Positions 15,632-23,271 of a DNA stretch of 24,611 bases are shown here, piece by piece (the stretch's first letter is position 1; every line of letters begins with the position of its first letter). The translations under genes and the position numbers were made by a program. The notes below the pieces were generated by a model. That model was not told the DNA's origin and did not search any database. It saw only the letters and a program-made list of their open reading frames with translations. Origin of the DNA: a virus. Location of the stretch: positions 1 to 24,611 of the IMG/VR virus record IMGVR_UViG_3300010371_000343, one strand, 5' to 3'.

Positions 15632-16564
15632 TTATCTTCCTTGTTGTTCCTGAGCACGTCTTGCAAGCACTCGTCTCCGAGCTTCTGCATAACGTTCCTC
15701 ATCCGACATGTACTGAAGTGGTTTCTTTTTCACTTCGCCCGAAGGCTGCATGTCATTGGTTAATGTTTTGCTTCCAACCTTTGGCGGCGGGAGAATCTTC
15801 TGCGCTGGTGCCTCAGGCTTATCAATGAACGACGCCCATTTGTTCGCCGTCTCTTCAATGTGCTTTTTTGTGAGCTTCAGCGCATCTTCGACTGTAACCT
15901 CGGTGCCATCTTCCTCGAACGAATCGAGAATGAACTGCATGGCAACGTCAATCCCAGTGAAGTCCTTGCCATCGGCGCCCGTGTCCTTAAAGCTTTTGAC
16001 TTTCAGGTACTCCGGGTTAGTTTCAGCAAGTTGCGTAAGCTCTTTTCTGTACGCCGCAACTGTTTCTTCATATTGCTTCGTCGCATTTTCTTCTTGTTCC
16101 TTTTTCAGATTCGAAATCTCGTCTTCCAATTGCTTGAATTTTTGAGAGTTCGGATCTTCGCCGGCCTGCTGTTCGAGAAGATACTTTGTATGATTCTCGT
16201 AGTTCAGGCCAAATTCTTGCTCAATGCCCGAGTAGTCGTTCTTGGAGGCGCGTTCTTTTAACTGCCTGTACTTCTCAGCTTCAGCAGCACGTTCCTCAAA
16301 TTCCTTCTCGCGGGCCTTTAGAGCCTGCTCTCTCTGGCGAAAGGCTTGCTCTTTCCGGGCAAGTGCTGAGAGCTGTGGAGACAGTTTGACTGATTCTTCA
16401 GGTGCCGAAACTGCGGCGCTGCTTCCGTTAGTGCTGGATTGGGGCGTATTTTGTGCTTCTGGGGCTAGTCTTTGTGCGACCCTTGTCGAAACGGTCCTTG
16501 TGGGGAGCGGCTTTTCAACGGGAGCCGGAACAATAGAATCTGTGATCGCTTCTCTCGTAGGCAT
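15632..16564 (-). CDS. Scaffolding protein, 310 aa
   Basis: ATG at 16564 has AAGGAG seven bases upstream. The protein is highly charged and largely helical. The N-terminal 60 residues are disordered (Pro/Ser/Thr-rich). A long coiled coil follows at about 65-190 (ARKEQAFRQREQALKAREKE, then EDEISNLKKEQEENATKQYE), and a basic C-terminal tail (SDEERYAEARRRVLARRAQE) could bind the inside of the capsid. This architecture and the place between portal and capsid genes are characteristic of phage scaffolds. No serine-protease motif of a fused maturation protease is visible. One copy of the CGCCCCA element (16432-16453) falls inside the coding sequence and is probably coincidental. Confidence 0.8.
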   Translation of the reverse strand: MPTREAITDSIVPAPVEKPLPTRTVSTRVAQRLAPEAQNTPQSSTNGSSAAVSAPEESVKLSPQLSALARKEQAFRQREQALKAREKEFEERAAEAEKYRQLKERASKNDYSGIEQEFGLNYENHTKYLLEQQAGEDPNSQKFKQLEDEISNLKKEQEENATKQYEETVAAYRKELTQLAETNPEYLKVKSFKDTGADGKDFTGIDVAMQFILDSFEEDGTEVTVEDALKLTKKHIEETANKWASFIDKPEAPAQKILPPPKVGSKTLTNDMQPSGEVKKKPLQYMSDEERYAEARRRVLARRAQEQQGR

Positions 16565-16594
16565 ATGTTTTCTCCTTGGTTTTTCTTCTTAAAC

Positions 16595-18529
16595 TCATAC
16601 TTGTACATTCGAAGTCGGAGCCACACTGGGAGCCGGTGGTTGAACCGGAATCTCTGGACCTTGAGCCTGGGGCTGGGGGCCCTGCATGGGCGCTGGTGCC
16701 GGCGGGGGTTGAGCCTTCTGCTTTTCCACCTGGACCTGGATAAACCAATCGCGGAGCAACTGAAGCTTTTCTTCCTCAATGTCCGTCACTGCATATTTAT
16801 TGATATATTGAACGGCTAACGTCGTCGCGAGATCTGTCGGATCAAGAATGAATGGGTCAGGGGGGCGGTAGCCTTTCTTACCCTTTTCGACGATTTCATC
16901 GAGACTTTTAAGTATGCGCTCTTCAAGAGCAATGGCGAGAGCGTCGGATTGCTGGAGGTCTGGGAAGGCTGAGAGCCGTCTGAACTCTTGCTTTGAGATT
17001 TCGCCGGCCGCGAGCATTTCTGATAATTTAGCTTGGCGCCCAGCCGGATCGCGCGGGAGCGCAGATTCTTCAAAGCACTGGATAACATACGTGTCGCGCA
17101 AGACCACGGCTTCAGGAAGATCGACTTCACGCGTACCGTCCTTGTTCGGGTAGACCGTGAGATACTCGCCGGTCTCTTTTGCAATCTCTGACGCTTCTTC
17201 GATCATGAGATAGGCAAGATCTGTGTACATGTTCTGATAGCGTTTTTGGAGTGCTGCAAACCTGTCGGTCTGAAGGTCATCGTATGAGCGGATTGCTTCA
17301 CCAGAGTTGAGGCCCGCAGGCTTTTGCGAAGCTGCTGCCATCGCACTGATCCCGCTCATTTGATAAGCGTTCTCAATCAGCCACTTGATCCACTCGTAAA
17401 TCTCAGGCGGATTCGAGACGGCGTTAATGAAGTCAGGCGGCGTCCCTTTGTACTTAATGATTGAACCGATATTGTTGTTGAACGCCGTCTCTAAGATCGA
17501 CGCAAACTCGTCAATCAAGATGCGCGGTACGCCCATGAGCTCAATGGCCTGTGATGCAATGATAAGCATCTTGTAGATTTCCATTTGAGTAGGCATCAGG
17601 ATTTCACAAAGACCTTGAGAGAACCATCCGACGATGTTCGGGTTGTAGCCGATCTTCACAAAGGGAAAGTGGTCCTTCTCCCATGGCTCGTCGAGTAGGA
17701 TTCCAGCCGAGCACACAATTACGTGACGCCCGTCCTTCGTGTCCTTGCCAGAGGGGAGTCGCCAAGCTTCTGAGACAATGAACTGATCGGAAACGGTTTC
17801 AGTAGATAGCGGAGTATTGTCAACGTTCCCGCCCTGAGCCTTATCTAAGATCTTTGCATTCTCAGGATTGAGCGCCATGGCTTCACTGCGGTCCACGAGC
17901 TTCATTTGAATCAGAGAGCGCGGGCTCCCATAGTACGAGTCATTGAAATCAACCAGCAGCTCAGTGCCGAGCACTCGGTCTAAGCAAACCTTGTGCTCTT
18001 TCGAGTAGACCTTGATGAATCCATCGCCGATCACGCACGAGTCTTTAAGCGCAGTGGTGCCTAGCTCATAAGCTTTTGTGCGATAGAACTCTCCCATGAT
18101 AAAATTGTTCATCTGCTGGGAGATGTGGCGTTCTTTGTAATGTCCGTTGTCAGTCAAGAAAACCGGTCGAGGTCTGTCCTGTGAAATCCTTGAAACCAAA
18201 GTATCGGTGCAAGAATAACAAACATTTGCCGTGGGCCGCCCTATGGGAAGTTGTTGTGAGTTGTCCAGGCTTCCGACGTTGGCAAGATAGTTGTAGAGAG
18301 GCTTACCAGAAAAAAGTCTTGCGTAGATTGACGCCTGACGAATTCGTATTTGTGAAGTTTTCTTTAAAAAAGCAGTTGTTGATAACACCTGAGCCATCAA
18401 GTCCCGGTCGTTATCAGCGAGCCACCACTTGTATGACTTACCTTCTTCGTCAACTCTTCCGCGGTCTTTGGTTCGGACCACAATCTCTTTTGTCTGTTTC
18501 TTTTCTTCTATCTTCTCTCGTCTTGGCAT
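16595..18529 (-). CDS. Portal protein, 644 aa
   Basis: ATG at 18529 overlaps the upstream stop by one base (TAATG). Portal-typical segments appear in order: TANVCYSCTDTLVSRISQDR, GDGFIKVYS, the wing/stem part FPFVKIGYNPNIVGWFSQGL, LMPTQMEIYKMLIIASQ, and the crown-side helices SGEAIRSYDDLQTDRFAALQ. The last 50 residues are Pro/Gln-rich and probably disordered (about 590-644). Length fits podovirus portals (P22-like size class). It forms the dodecameric DNA entry ring where the terminase docks and to which the adaptor binds. It lies between two small unassigned genes and the scaffold, as expected. Confidence 0.85.
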   Translation of the reverse strand: MPRREKIEEKKQTKEIVVRTKDRGRVDEEGKSYKWWLADNDRDLMAQVLSTTAFLKKTSQIRIRQASIYARLFSGKPLYNYLANVGSLDNSQQLPIGRPTANVCYSCTDTLVSRISQDRPRPVFLTDNGHYKERHISQQMNNFIMGEFYRTKAYELGTTALKDSCVIGDGFIKVYSKEHKVCLDRVLGTELLVDFNDSYYGSPRSLIQMKLVDRSEAMALNPENAKILDKAQGGNVDNTPLSTETVSDQFIVSEAWRLPSGKDTKDGRHVIVCSAGILLDEPWEKDHFPFVKIGYNPNIVGWFSQGLCEILMPTQMEIYKMLIIASQAIELMGVPRILIDEFASILETAFNNNIGSIIKYKGTPPDFINAVSNPPEIYEWIKWLIENAYQMSGISAMAAASQKPAGLNSGEAIRSYDDLQTDRFAALQKRYQNMYTDLAYLMIEEASEIAKETGEYLTVYPNKDGTREVDLPEAVVLRDTYVIQCFEESALPRDPAGRQAKLSEMLAAGEISKQEFRRLSAFPDLQQSDALAIALEERILKSLDEIVEKGKKGYRPPDPFILDPTDLATTLAVQYINKYAVTDIEEEKLQLLRDWFIQVQVEKQKAQPPPAPAPMQGPQPQAQGPEIPVQPPAPSVAPTSNVQV

Positions 18530-18858
18530 TATTCAGCCCTCAGGTGTGCGGGTAGCGGGCCTTCAGGGAAAATCTTATCGACAAGGTCATTGTCATTGAG
18601 CTTCAAAAGACTGCGCACTTCAGTCATATGGTGAGGGATTGGAAGATCTTTCGGAGTCAAAGAAGAAGCCGCCCCAGCAGGTGATGGTGGTTGGGCTGAA
18701 GCGGCTTGAGATTTTGACGGTTTTGAAATGCTTTTACGCATTCCTGAGGTGGAAGTTGGAGAATTACCAAACTCCAGCTCCAGGTCAACCGACTTAAACT
18801 TCGTGACGCCGCTCGCCTTTAATAACTGAATCAGCTTCGCAGTCTGCTTCAGGTTCAT
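18529..18858 (-). CDS. Hypothetical protein, 109 aa
   Basis: ATG at 18858 overlaps the upstream stop by one base and the end overlaps the portal start, so it is tightly embedded in the head operon. The N-terminus (LKQTAKLIQLLKASGVTKF followed by VDLELEFG) looks like a short helix plus strand. The middle is Ser/Pro/Ala-rich and probably disordered, and the C-terminus (EVRSLLKLNDNDLVDKIF) is amphipathic. No known family is recognised. Small proteins in this slot are common in podovirus genomes; a role in portal assembly or packaging is possible but not shown. Confidence 0.6.
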   Translation of the reverse strand: MNLKQTAKLIQLLKASGVTKFKSVDLELEFGNSPTSTSGMRKSISKPSKSQAASAQPPSPAGAASSLTPKDLPIPHHMTEVRSLLKLNDNDLVDKIFPEGPLPAHLRAE

Positions 18859-19157
18859 TACTTACTCATTGATAGCTTAGCGAATACCTTTGCGATCTTG
18901 CCCATTTGGCGCTTGAGTTCCGCCACATCCTGGCTTGTTCCCGATACCGATGCATCAGCCGGATCACTAGGCGCCATGGACTTGCTCGGAGTATCGAGGG
19001 TCTCGTCCATTTGCGCTTGCTGCTTCAGGAACAAAACGTCTTGCGGATTCATTTGCGGGCCTGGCGCGGTATCCACCATGTTATCCACACCGTCGTCTTT
19101 AAGCTTCTTTCGCTTCATACGAATCGCGTCAGAAAGTGCTTTGGCTGAATACGCCAT
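18858..19157 (-). CDS. Hypothetical protein, 99 aa
   Basis: ATG at 19157 follows AAGGGG and the stop of the upstream gene by two bases. The first 25 residues are basic and helical (LSDAIRMKRKKLKDDG), the centre is Pro/Asp/Ser-rich and likely disordered, and the C-terminus (DVAELKRQMGKIAKVFAKLS) is a short amphipathic coiled coil. This helix-disorder-helix layout suggests a small assembly factor. I do not recognise the family. It has the same dense overlaps as its neighbours, so the gene call is sound though the function is unknown. Confidence 0.55.
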   Translation of the reverse strand: MAYSAKALSDAIRMKRKKLKDDGVDNMVDTAPGPQMNPQDVLFLKQQAQMDETLDTPSKSMAPSDPADASVSGTSQDVAELKRQMGKIAKVFAKLSMSK

Positions 19158-19159
19158 AT

Positions 19160-19576
19160 TTACCCCTTACAACTTAAAATAATTGCTTTGAGAGATTCCA
19201 AAATTTCTTTTTTGTTCTTCGATTCGATGGCATCGAGCAGTTCCCCGCAGGCCATGTCCATGAGTTCATCGTCTACGCCGGCCATGTCGTCCATCGGTTC
19301 GCCGTCCTCACCCGCAACTCCGCCTTCGGCTAGGCCTTTGAGCTTGGGGGCGGGCATTGATTTAAGTTCGCCCAATTTCTCGCGATGCTCCGAGCGAGCA
19401 CTTTCCAATTTAGCTTCACGCATCTTAGGAGATCCGCGCTTCATGCGGCTTGCATCGCGGACCTGATCACCAGACTCACTGGCCCCGAGGTCATTGCCAT
19501 GCGAATAAGACGGCTGGTGTACGCCACCACCATGCGCATAACAATTCATCTTCCCGCAGGTACTACATGCTGCCAT
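19160..19576 (-). CDS. Small Cys-containing protein with double-glycine motifs, 138 aa
   Basis: I chose the ATG at 19576 because GAGGGG lies upstream and the protein then starts MAACSTCGKMNC, with C4, C7 and C12 in a finger-like cluster. An ATG ten codons further upstream has no support. Next come YAHGGGV (13-19) and, after a basic helical stretch, LAEGGVA (82-88), copies of the motif seen in the three large internal proteins. The C-terminus (ELLDAIESKNKKEILESLKA) is an amphipathic helix pair resembling the C-terminus of the gene just upstream. The start overlaps that gene by 14 bases. A virion component or assembly factor is inferred from the shared motif. Function unknown. Confidence 0.6.
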   Translation of the reverse strand: MAACSTCGKMNCYAHGGGVHQPSYSHGNDLGASESGDQVRDASRMKRGSPKMREAKLESARSEHREKLGELKSMPAPKLKGLAEGGVAGEDGEPMDDMAGVDDELMDMACGELLDAIESKNKKEILESLKAIILSCKG

Positions 19577-19763
19577 CGTCCATCCCCTCGTTCCGAATGT
19601 TTTCAATTAGTGCTTTGAGCGCGTCCCTGAGCCCCGGCGAATCCTTCTTCTCTAAGCACACAAGAATCTCGTCCACTAAGTGGTCTTGTAACTGCTTGTC
19701 TGGACTAGGATTGACTACGCGCTCCTCTGGCTCCCTGGAAATGGGCCAATTGGAGTGCTGCAT
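19563..19763 (-). CDS. Hypothetical protein, 66 aa
   Basis: The ATG at 19763 gives 66 aa; a GTG at 19787 would add eight residues. Neither has a clear ribosome site, so the start is uncertain. The C-terminal 40 residues (HLVDEILVCLEKKDSPGLRD then ALKALIENI) resemble the end of the following 138-aa protein: E-x-L, then E-x-K and L-x-x-x-LKA-x-I align. The two genes overlap by 14 bases, so they may derive from a duplication. The gap upstream of it carries a CGCCCCA element. No function is assigned. Confidence 0.5.
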   Translation of the reverse strand: MQHSNWPISREPEERVVNPSPDKQLQDHLVDEILVCLEKKDSPGLRDALKALIENIRNEGMDDGSM

Positions 19764-19792
19764 AAATGGGAGTTTTGAACTGCTCACGAATG

Positions 19793-19812
19793 TGCTCAGT
19801 TGGGGCGCAAAT
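19793..19812 (-). promoter_or_regulatory. CGCCCCA element D
   Basis: On the minus strand ATTTGCGCCCCAACTGAGCA lies between the HNH stop and the 66-aa gene. It matches the first block of elements A and B (TACGCCCCARYCAGACA) less closely, and the TAGGACYCTGT block is missing. It is listed because it is again intergenic and upstream of a start; it may be chance. Confidence 0.25.
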
Positions 19813-19822
19813 CACCATTGCC

Positions 19823-20224
19823 CTATGCTTTATTCGATTTTCTCTTGTTCTCAGATTTACTTAAAAGCTGAAGATTCCACGGGACATGAAGTCCAGAAAC
19901 ATTTCTGCCCCGAAGTGGAATAATATGGTCAACATGAAATTCGACCTTAGTCAGGCGAGTTAAATAGTCGGCATCTATGTGAAATTGATCCATTTGTGCA
20001 CGCTGTTCTTTGGTAAGCCACGAAGGCATGCATTTACTTTTTTGACCACGCCAAGCGGACTTTCTAATTCGAGAATAGGCTGTGTGCCTTTTGTGAAATC
20101 TCAAAGTTGCAGCGTTGGTGCTAGCAATATGGCATTGGGCGCATTGAGATTGGAGACCGTCACGCGCCCTTTTGTTTTTGTAGAACCGCCCTTTGAATTC
20201 TCCACACGTACTGCATAATTTCAT
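19823..20224 (-). CDS. HNH endonuclease next to the terminase gene, 133 aa
   Basis: The start chosen is ATG at 20224, 13 bases after the terminase stop; a longer reading would overlap the terminase by 86 bases and add residues with no family match. The protein has an N-terminal zinc finger (C4, C7, C28, C31) and a C-terminal HNH domain with D99-H100, N108, H113 and N117 in the sequence VDHIIPLRGRNVSGLHVPWN. It lacks the central helical repeats of the other HNH protein (3047-3598). HNH nucleases beside terminases can assist cohesive-end packaging in some siphophages, but those usually sit upstream with the small terminase; here the gene follows the large subunit. A free-standing homing enzyme is therefore equally or more likely. 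Confidence 0.85.
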   Translation of the reverse strand: MKLCSTCGEFKGRFYKNKRARDGLQSQCAQCHIASTNAATLRFHKRHTAYSRIRKSAWRGQKSKCMPSWLTKEQRAQMDQFHIDADYLTRLTKVEFHVDHIIPLRGRNVSGLHVPWNLQLLSKSENKRKSNKA

Positions 20225-20237
20225 TTCGGTGAAACTA

Positions 20238-21728
20238 TCACCACTTGGACCATTCTGGAATTCCGCGCTTATCTTTACTCCACGCTCCAAAGTCAGATTT
20301 CCCGTCCCGCAGGTCCTTTTCACGCTTTACCTGTTCCATGGCGCTTTGAAGATGCTGTTCTTCCTGCTCTTTTAGGTACTCAGGAGTTCCGGGCTTTGGT
20401 TTGGTTGGGGGCGGAACGTATGCATAGGCTGGCGAGAGTTTGAATGCATAAAGGCATGAATCTACTGCATCAGAGTGCCCCTTGACCACAATCTTGTCGG
20501 GGGTGGACTTGTCGTCGTCCCGTTCCAAAATGTTGCAGTCTTGAGCAAAGCGGGAAGTCTTGCGCGCGCGAAAGATCCCAGTGCGAAGAGCATTGTTCAG
20601 GTGCTTATAGTTCGCCATCTTTTCGCGCTTGTCTGCGGCTTCGATCGGAAGACCGTACCTAGACTTTAAATCTTCGGCGATCTTTAAGCCCAAACCACCC
20701 GTATCTGTCGGCATCTTAGCAATCGGGTATTTCTTCATAAGATCTTTGATTAGCTTTGCGAGGTCGTCGGTTAATTGGTTTGGAATAACGATTTCTTCAA
20801 CCAGCCAGGTAACGGGAGACGAGTCTGAGAATGCGAGTAGCGATAGAGAGTCCGCGTCCCTAACCCCCAAGTCGATACCAAGTATGTATGTGAGCTTGCC
20901 TGTAGGAAGCTCCAGGAAATCATTAATTGCAGCATCGTAGAGCAAAAGGAGAGCGTTCGGATCGAGCTTCCACCGACCGAAGCACTCTCTTTGGATAGAC
21001 GGATCTTCAAGCGTGACACCCTTTCTTAAACAATCCTGGGCTATCAATTCGTCCGGAGTTTTTCCCGACTTCTTCTGTAACCATGGATTCTGGTGCATAG
21101 TCCAATGATGGTGGCTCCACTGTGCGGAATGACAACAGTCATAGTAGTACCCGCCGAGTACTGGACCAGGCGTGCCGATCATGCGACAACGCCCGTTCGT
21201 GTCGTAGAGTCGTTTCACGACAATATCCTCGACAAGCTCTTTAATGTGGGCGCGCATGGCCTGCGACTCGTCGAGATAGACCAGTGCTACATTCGAAAGG
21301 CCCCGGATCTTTTCTATCTCCGCTTCGTCATTGGCCCCAAAGAGGTAGATGGTGCTCCCGTTGGGAAGGTGGATTGAGAGCTTTACTTCATTGAACTTCG
21401 CGGGGATTGCATATTCTCTGCATATTTTTTTTAGTTCAGGCCAGACAATGCGCTCTGCACTTGTTCGGGCCAGAGTAATATAGCAACCGACAGTGCCAGG
21501 AAGAGAAAGAGCAGTATCGATAAGATCAGCCGCGCAGGCCGTCGTTTTTCCCGCTCTAACCGAACAGCATGCAGTGGCGTATCGCTCAGGGTCCCTGACA
21601 AATGCCAGCTGCTCGGCAAATAAGAACTTTTCGATCTCGAACTTCGGCGCCGTCTTTTGAACAAGCGACAGGGCATTCTTAACCCTTTGCCGTCTTTCGA
21701 GTATGCGAGCAGCTAGCTTTGCGTTCAT
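20238..21728 (-). CDS. terL: Terminase large subunit (packaging ATPase/nuclease), 496 aa
   Basis: ATG at 21728 begins two bases after the stop of the upstream gene. The ATPase domain shows Walker A as CCSVRAGKT (54-62), Walker B as ALVYLDE (148-154) with catalytic E154, and the coupling motif MIGTPG (183-188). The nuclease domain shows the RNase-H-like acidic residues D286 (LGIDLG), D342 (PTDTGG) and D420/D423 (GHSDAVD). All key residues are present and the length is normal, so the enzyme should be active. It translocates DNA into the prohead through the portal and cuts the concatemer. An HNH gene follows directly. The small subunit is not obvious; candidates are the proteins upstream at 22401-23554. 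Confidence 0.93.
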   Translation of the reverse strand: MNAKLAARILERRQRVKNALSLVQKTAPKFEIEKFLFAEQLAFVRDPERYATACCSVRAGKTTACAADLIDTALSLPGTVGCYITLARTSAERIVWPELKKICREYAIPAKFNEVKLSIHLPNGSTIYLFGANDEAEIEKIRGLSNVALVYLDESQAMRAHIKELVEDIVVKRLYDTNGRCRMIGTPGPVLGGYYYDCCHSAQWSHHHWTMHQNPWLQKKSGKTPDELIAQDCLRKGVTLEDPSIQRECFGRWKLDPNALLLLYDAAINDFLELPTGKLTYILGIDLGVRDADSLSLLAFSDSSPVTWLVEEIVIPNQLTDDLAKLIKDLMKKYPIAKMPTDTGGLGLKIAEDLKSRYGLPIEAADKREKMANYKHLNNALRTGIFRARKTSRFAQDCNILERDDDKSTPDKIVVKGHSDAVDSCLYAFKLSPAYAYVPPPTKPKPGTPEYLKEQEEQHLQSAMEQVKREKDLRDGKSDFGAWSKDKRGIPEWSKW

Positions 21729-21731
21729 TCA

Positions 21732-22019
21732 TTACAATGCAATTGTATCTGAAACATTCGCCTGGGGAATGAGTTTGTAAACACCATTCTGCTCTACAAC
21801 TAGGCATTGCGGTGTAAGCCACATGTTCGCGGTGCGTGACTTCTTCGTCCCTTGGTTTTCTGGGGAGTATAGGGCACTTTCCGGCTCGCCGGGCTTACCG
21901 TTACCCAGTGAGAGAATAGTGCGATGAAAAACAGCCATGCGAATAGGAATACCAATTTCAATGAGTCCTTGGATTTTCTCAGAGGGCTTCGGGGCTTCTT
22001 GCTTCTTCGGGGTTGCCAT
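21732..22019 (-). CDS. Hypothetical protein, 95 aa
   Basis: ATG at 22019 has a good AAGGAG ribosome site and overlaps the end of the GNAT-like gene by 41 bases. The stop (TAA at 21732) is two bases before the terminase start codon's upstream neighbour sequence, so expression is probably linked to the terminase. The N-terminus is Lys/Pro-rich; the rest (KIQGLIEIGIPIRMAVFHRT then MWLTPQCLVVEQNGVYKLIP) looks like a small beta domain. No family is recognised. It is not a plausible DNA-binding small terminase by visible motifs. Confidence 0.6.
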   Translation of the reverse strand: MATPKKQEAPKPSEKIQGLIEIGIPIRMAVFHRTILSLGNGKPGEPESALYSPENQGTKKSRTANMWLTPQCLVVEQNGVYKLIPQANVSDTIAL

Positions 22020-22419
22020 TTGTTTTCTCCTTAGTTTTTAGATTCTTCTTTTGCGCAATCACTCTACCAATCTTAGTAAAGTGGTCCGTTACGGTTTCAA
22101 TGTTCTTCGGGAATAACATCTTGCCTATTCCCATGTGTCTGTAATCCACCTTCACATAGATCCACTCTAAGTGTGTTCCGGTGGCCACAGAGTAACCAAT
22201 TATTGTGGCTGGATCTTCTTTGAGGCATGCAACTTTGACTGAAGCCGCCGGAAGGATTTCTTTAATCTTCTGTGTAAGATCGCTAAAGAATCCCTTTGGG
22301 CACTCTGTTCCACGTGGAACACCATAGTAGGCCGAGTTCCTCCACGTTGCATAGATGCACGCGGAATCAAGGTCAGGGTAGAAGTCACGGGTAACGATGC
22401 TTACGCTATTTTCATCCAT
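21979..22419 (-). CDS. GNAT-like acetyltransferase-fold protein, 146 aa
   Basis: ATG at 22419 has AAGGA just upstream. The acetyl-CoA-binding motif A is visible as IYVKVDYRHMGIGKMLF, with R94-x-x-G97-x-G99 matching the Q/R-x-x-G-x-G/A signature. The preceding strand (IIGYSVATGTHLEWIYV) fits the central GNAT beta strands. The C-terminal 30 residues are Lys/Glu-rich and probably disordered. GNAT-like genes next to terminases are a recurring oddity in podovirus-like genomes; whether they acetylate host proteins or serve packaging is not known. The gene overlaps both neighbours and so belongs to the packaging operon. Confidence 0.7.
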   Translation of the reverse strand: MDENSVSIVTRDFYPDLDSACIYATWRNSAYYGVPRGTECPKGFFSDLTQKIKEILPAASVKVACLKEDPATIIGYSVATGTHLEWIYVKVDYRHMGIGKMLFPKNIETVTDHFTKIGRVIAQKKNLKTKEKTNGNPEEARSPEAL

Positions 22420-22790
22420 TCCTTGGCCTTCGCTAATGCACGCTTCACTCGGTCGGGGCAGGTGTGCATTTTTACTGCTATCTTTCTACGAGAAAAACCG
22501 TCCCTGTGAAACTCTAGAATCATTCTAACCTCAATCGCCGAGAGTTTCGAGTTCCCGTGCCTCACTATCAGTGCGCAGATTTCCTCGACAGAGCCAGAGT
22601 TTAAGAACTGATCTATCTGTTTCAAGTACTCTTCACGTTCTGCGCGGCGCCTCTGAGTCTCCTGACTCTTAAACCAATGCGAATCCCACCTTTTCAGTGG
22701 ACGGTCGGGGTACGTCGGATCCTCTATATCCTGAAACCCCGATTCCTCTAACTTCTGATACCAGTATATTTCAAGTTCGGTTCGCGCCAT
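22401..22790 (-). CDS. Helix-turn-helix protein, sigma-region-4-like or small-terminase candidate, 129 aa
   Basis: ATG at 22790 overlaps the end of the upstream gene by 20 bases. The N-terminus has YWYQKLEESGFQDIED (9-24), a pattern I associate with small phage proteins carrying a C-terminal helix-turn-helix. Residues about 85-119 (VRMILEFHRDGFSRRKIAVK then RVKRALAKA) form a likely helix-turn-helix similar to sigma-70 region 4. DNA binding is well supported. Two roles fit: transcription regulator of the late genes, or DNA-recognition subunit of the terminase, whose large-subunit gene is two genes downstream. The sequence does not decide between them. Confidence 0.65.
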   Translation of the reverse strand: MARTELEIYWYQKLEESGFQDIEDPTYPDRPLKRWDSHWFKSQETQRRRAEREEYLKQIDQFLNSGSVEEICALIVRHGNSKLSAIEVRMILEFHRDGFSRRKIAVKMHTCPDRVKRALAKAKEWMKIA

Positions 22791-23271
22791 TAATTAGAGA
22801 GACTTTGCGGGCGGACTTCCTTTCTTGCTTTGCCGCCTTCTTGGCCAATGCATTCTGTTTAGCTTGTTCATCGGCAATCGCTTGGGCCTTCTTGACCCGC
22901 TCATTGTGTTCTCTCTGGAGCTTCGCTTTAACTTCCTGATCCATGGTCCAGGTCATTGCATTGGCAATCGACTTGTAAAGCACCTTGCTAATCTGGCGGA
23001 CCGTAATGGTGTTCACTTCATTTTCAAGGTGGTGGATGTAGCCGGCGAAAACCTTCCTGATCGAGTCATCAAAGGGAAGGGGCGGGACGAACTCATTGAC
23101 GCAACGTTCAATAAAAGCCTCAAAGCCTTCACGGGTCACGGGCATCAGCACTTCGTCGTCGATTCCGCAGGTTTTGTACTTGTCCACCTCACCGCGGGGC
23201 TTGTCGAAGAAGCTCACTTGATCTTGAGCCAAGACCTCATCGATTTTGATCACTTCAGGCTGTTTTTCCAT
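22771..23271 (-). CDS. Hypothetical protein with basic helical tail, 166 aa
   Basis: The start at 23271 is chosen because AAGGAG lies nine bases upstream; an ATG eight codons earlier would place that site inside the gene. The first 40 residues are acidic; residues about 65-125 (VNEFVPPLPFDDSIRKVFAG, then HHLENEVNTITVRQISKVLY) look like a compact helical domain. The last 50 residues are a long Lys/Ala/Glu-rich helix. The gene overlaps both neighbours. I do not recognise the family. A packaging or DNA-binding role is only suggested by position and the basic tail. Confidence 0.6.
   Translation of the reverse strand: MEKQPEVIKIDEVLAQDQVSFFDKPRGEVDKYKTCGIDDEVLMPVTREGFEAFIERCVNEFVPPLPFDDSIRKVFAGYIHHLENEVNTITVRQISKVLYKSIANAMTWTMDQEVKAKLQREHNERVKKAQAIADEQAKQNALAKKAAKQERKSARKVSLINGANRT

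Noticed and set aside
16432-16453. CGCCCCA element inside the scaffold gene as a functional site
   Set aside because: It lacks the second block, lies within a coding sequence far from the next start, and a match of this length is expected by chance in 25 kb.
20225-20323. N-terminal extension of the HNH gene overlapping the terminase by 86 bases
   Set aside because: The extra residues do not resemble an HNH N-terminus, whereas the ATG at 20224 starts right at the Cys finger.
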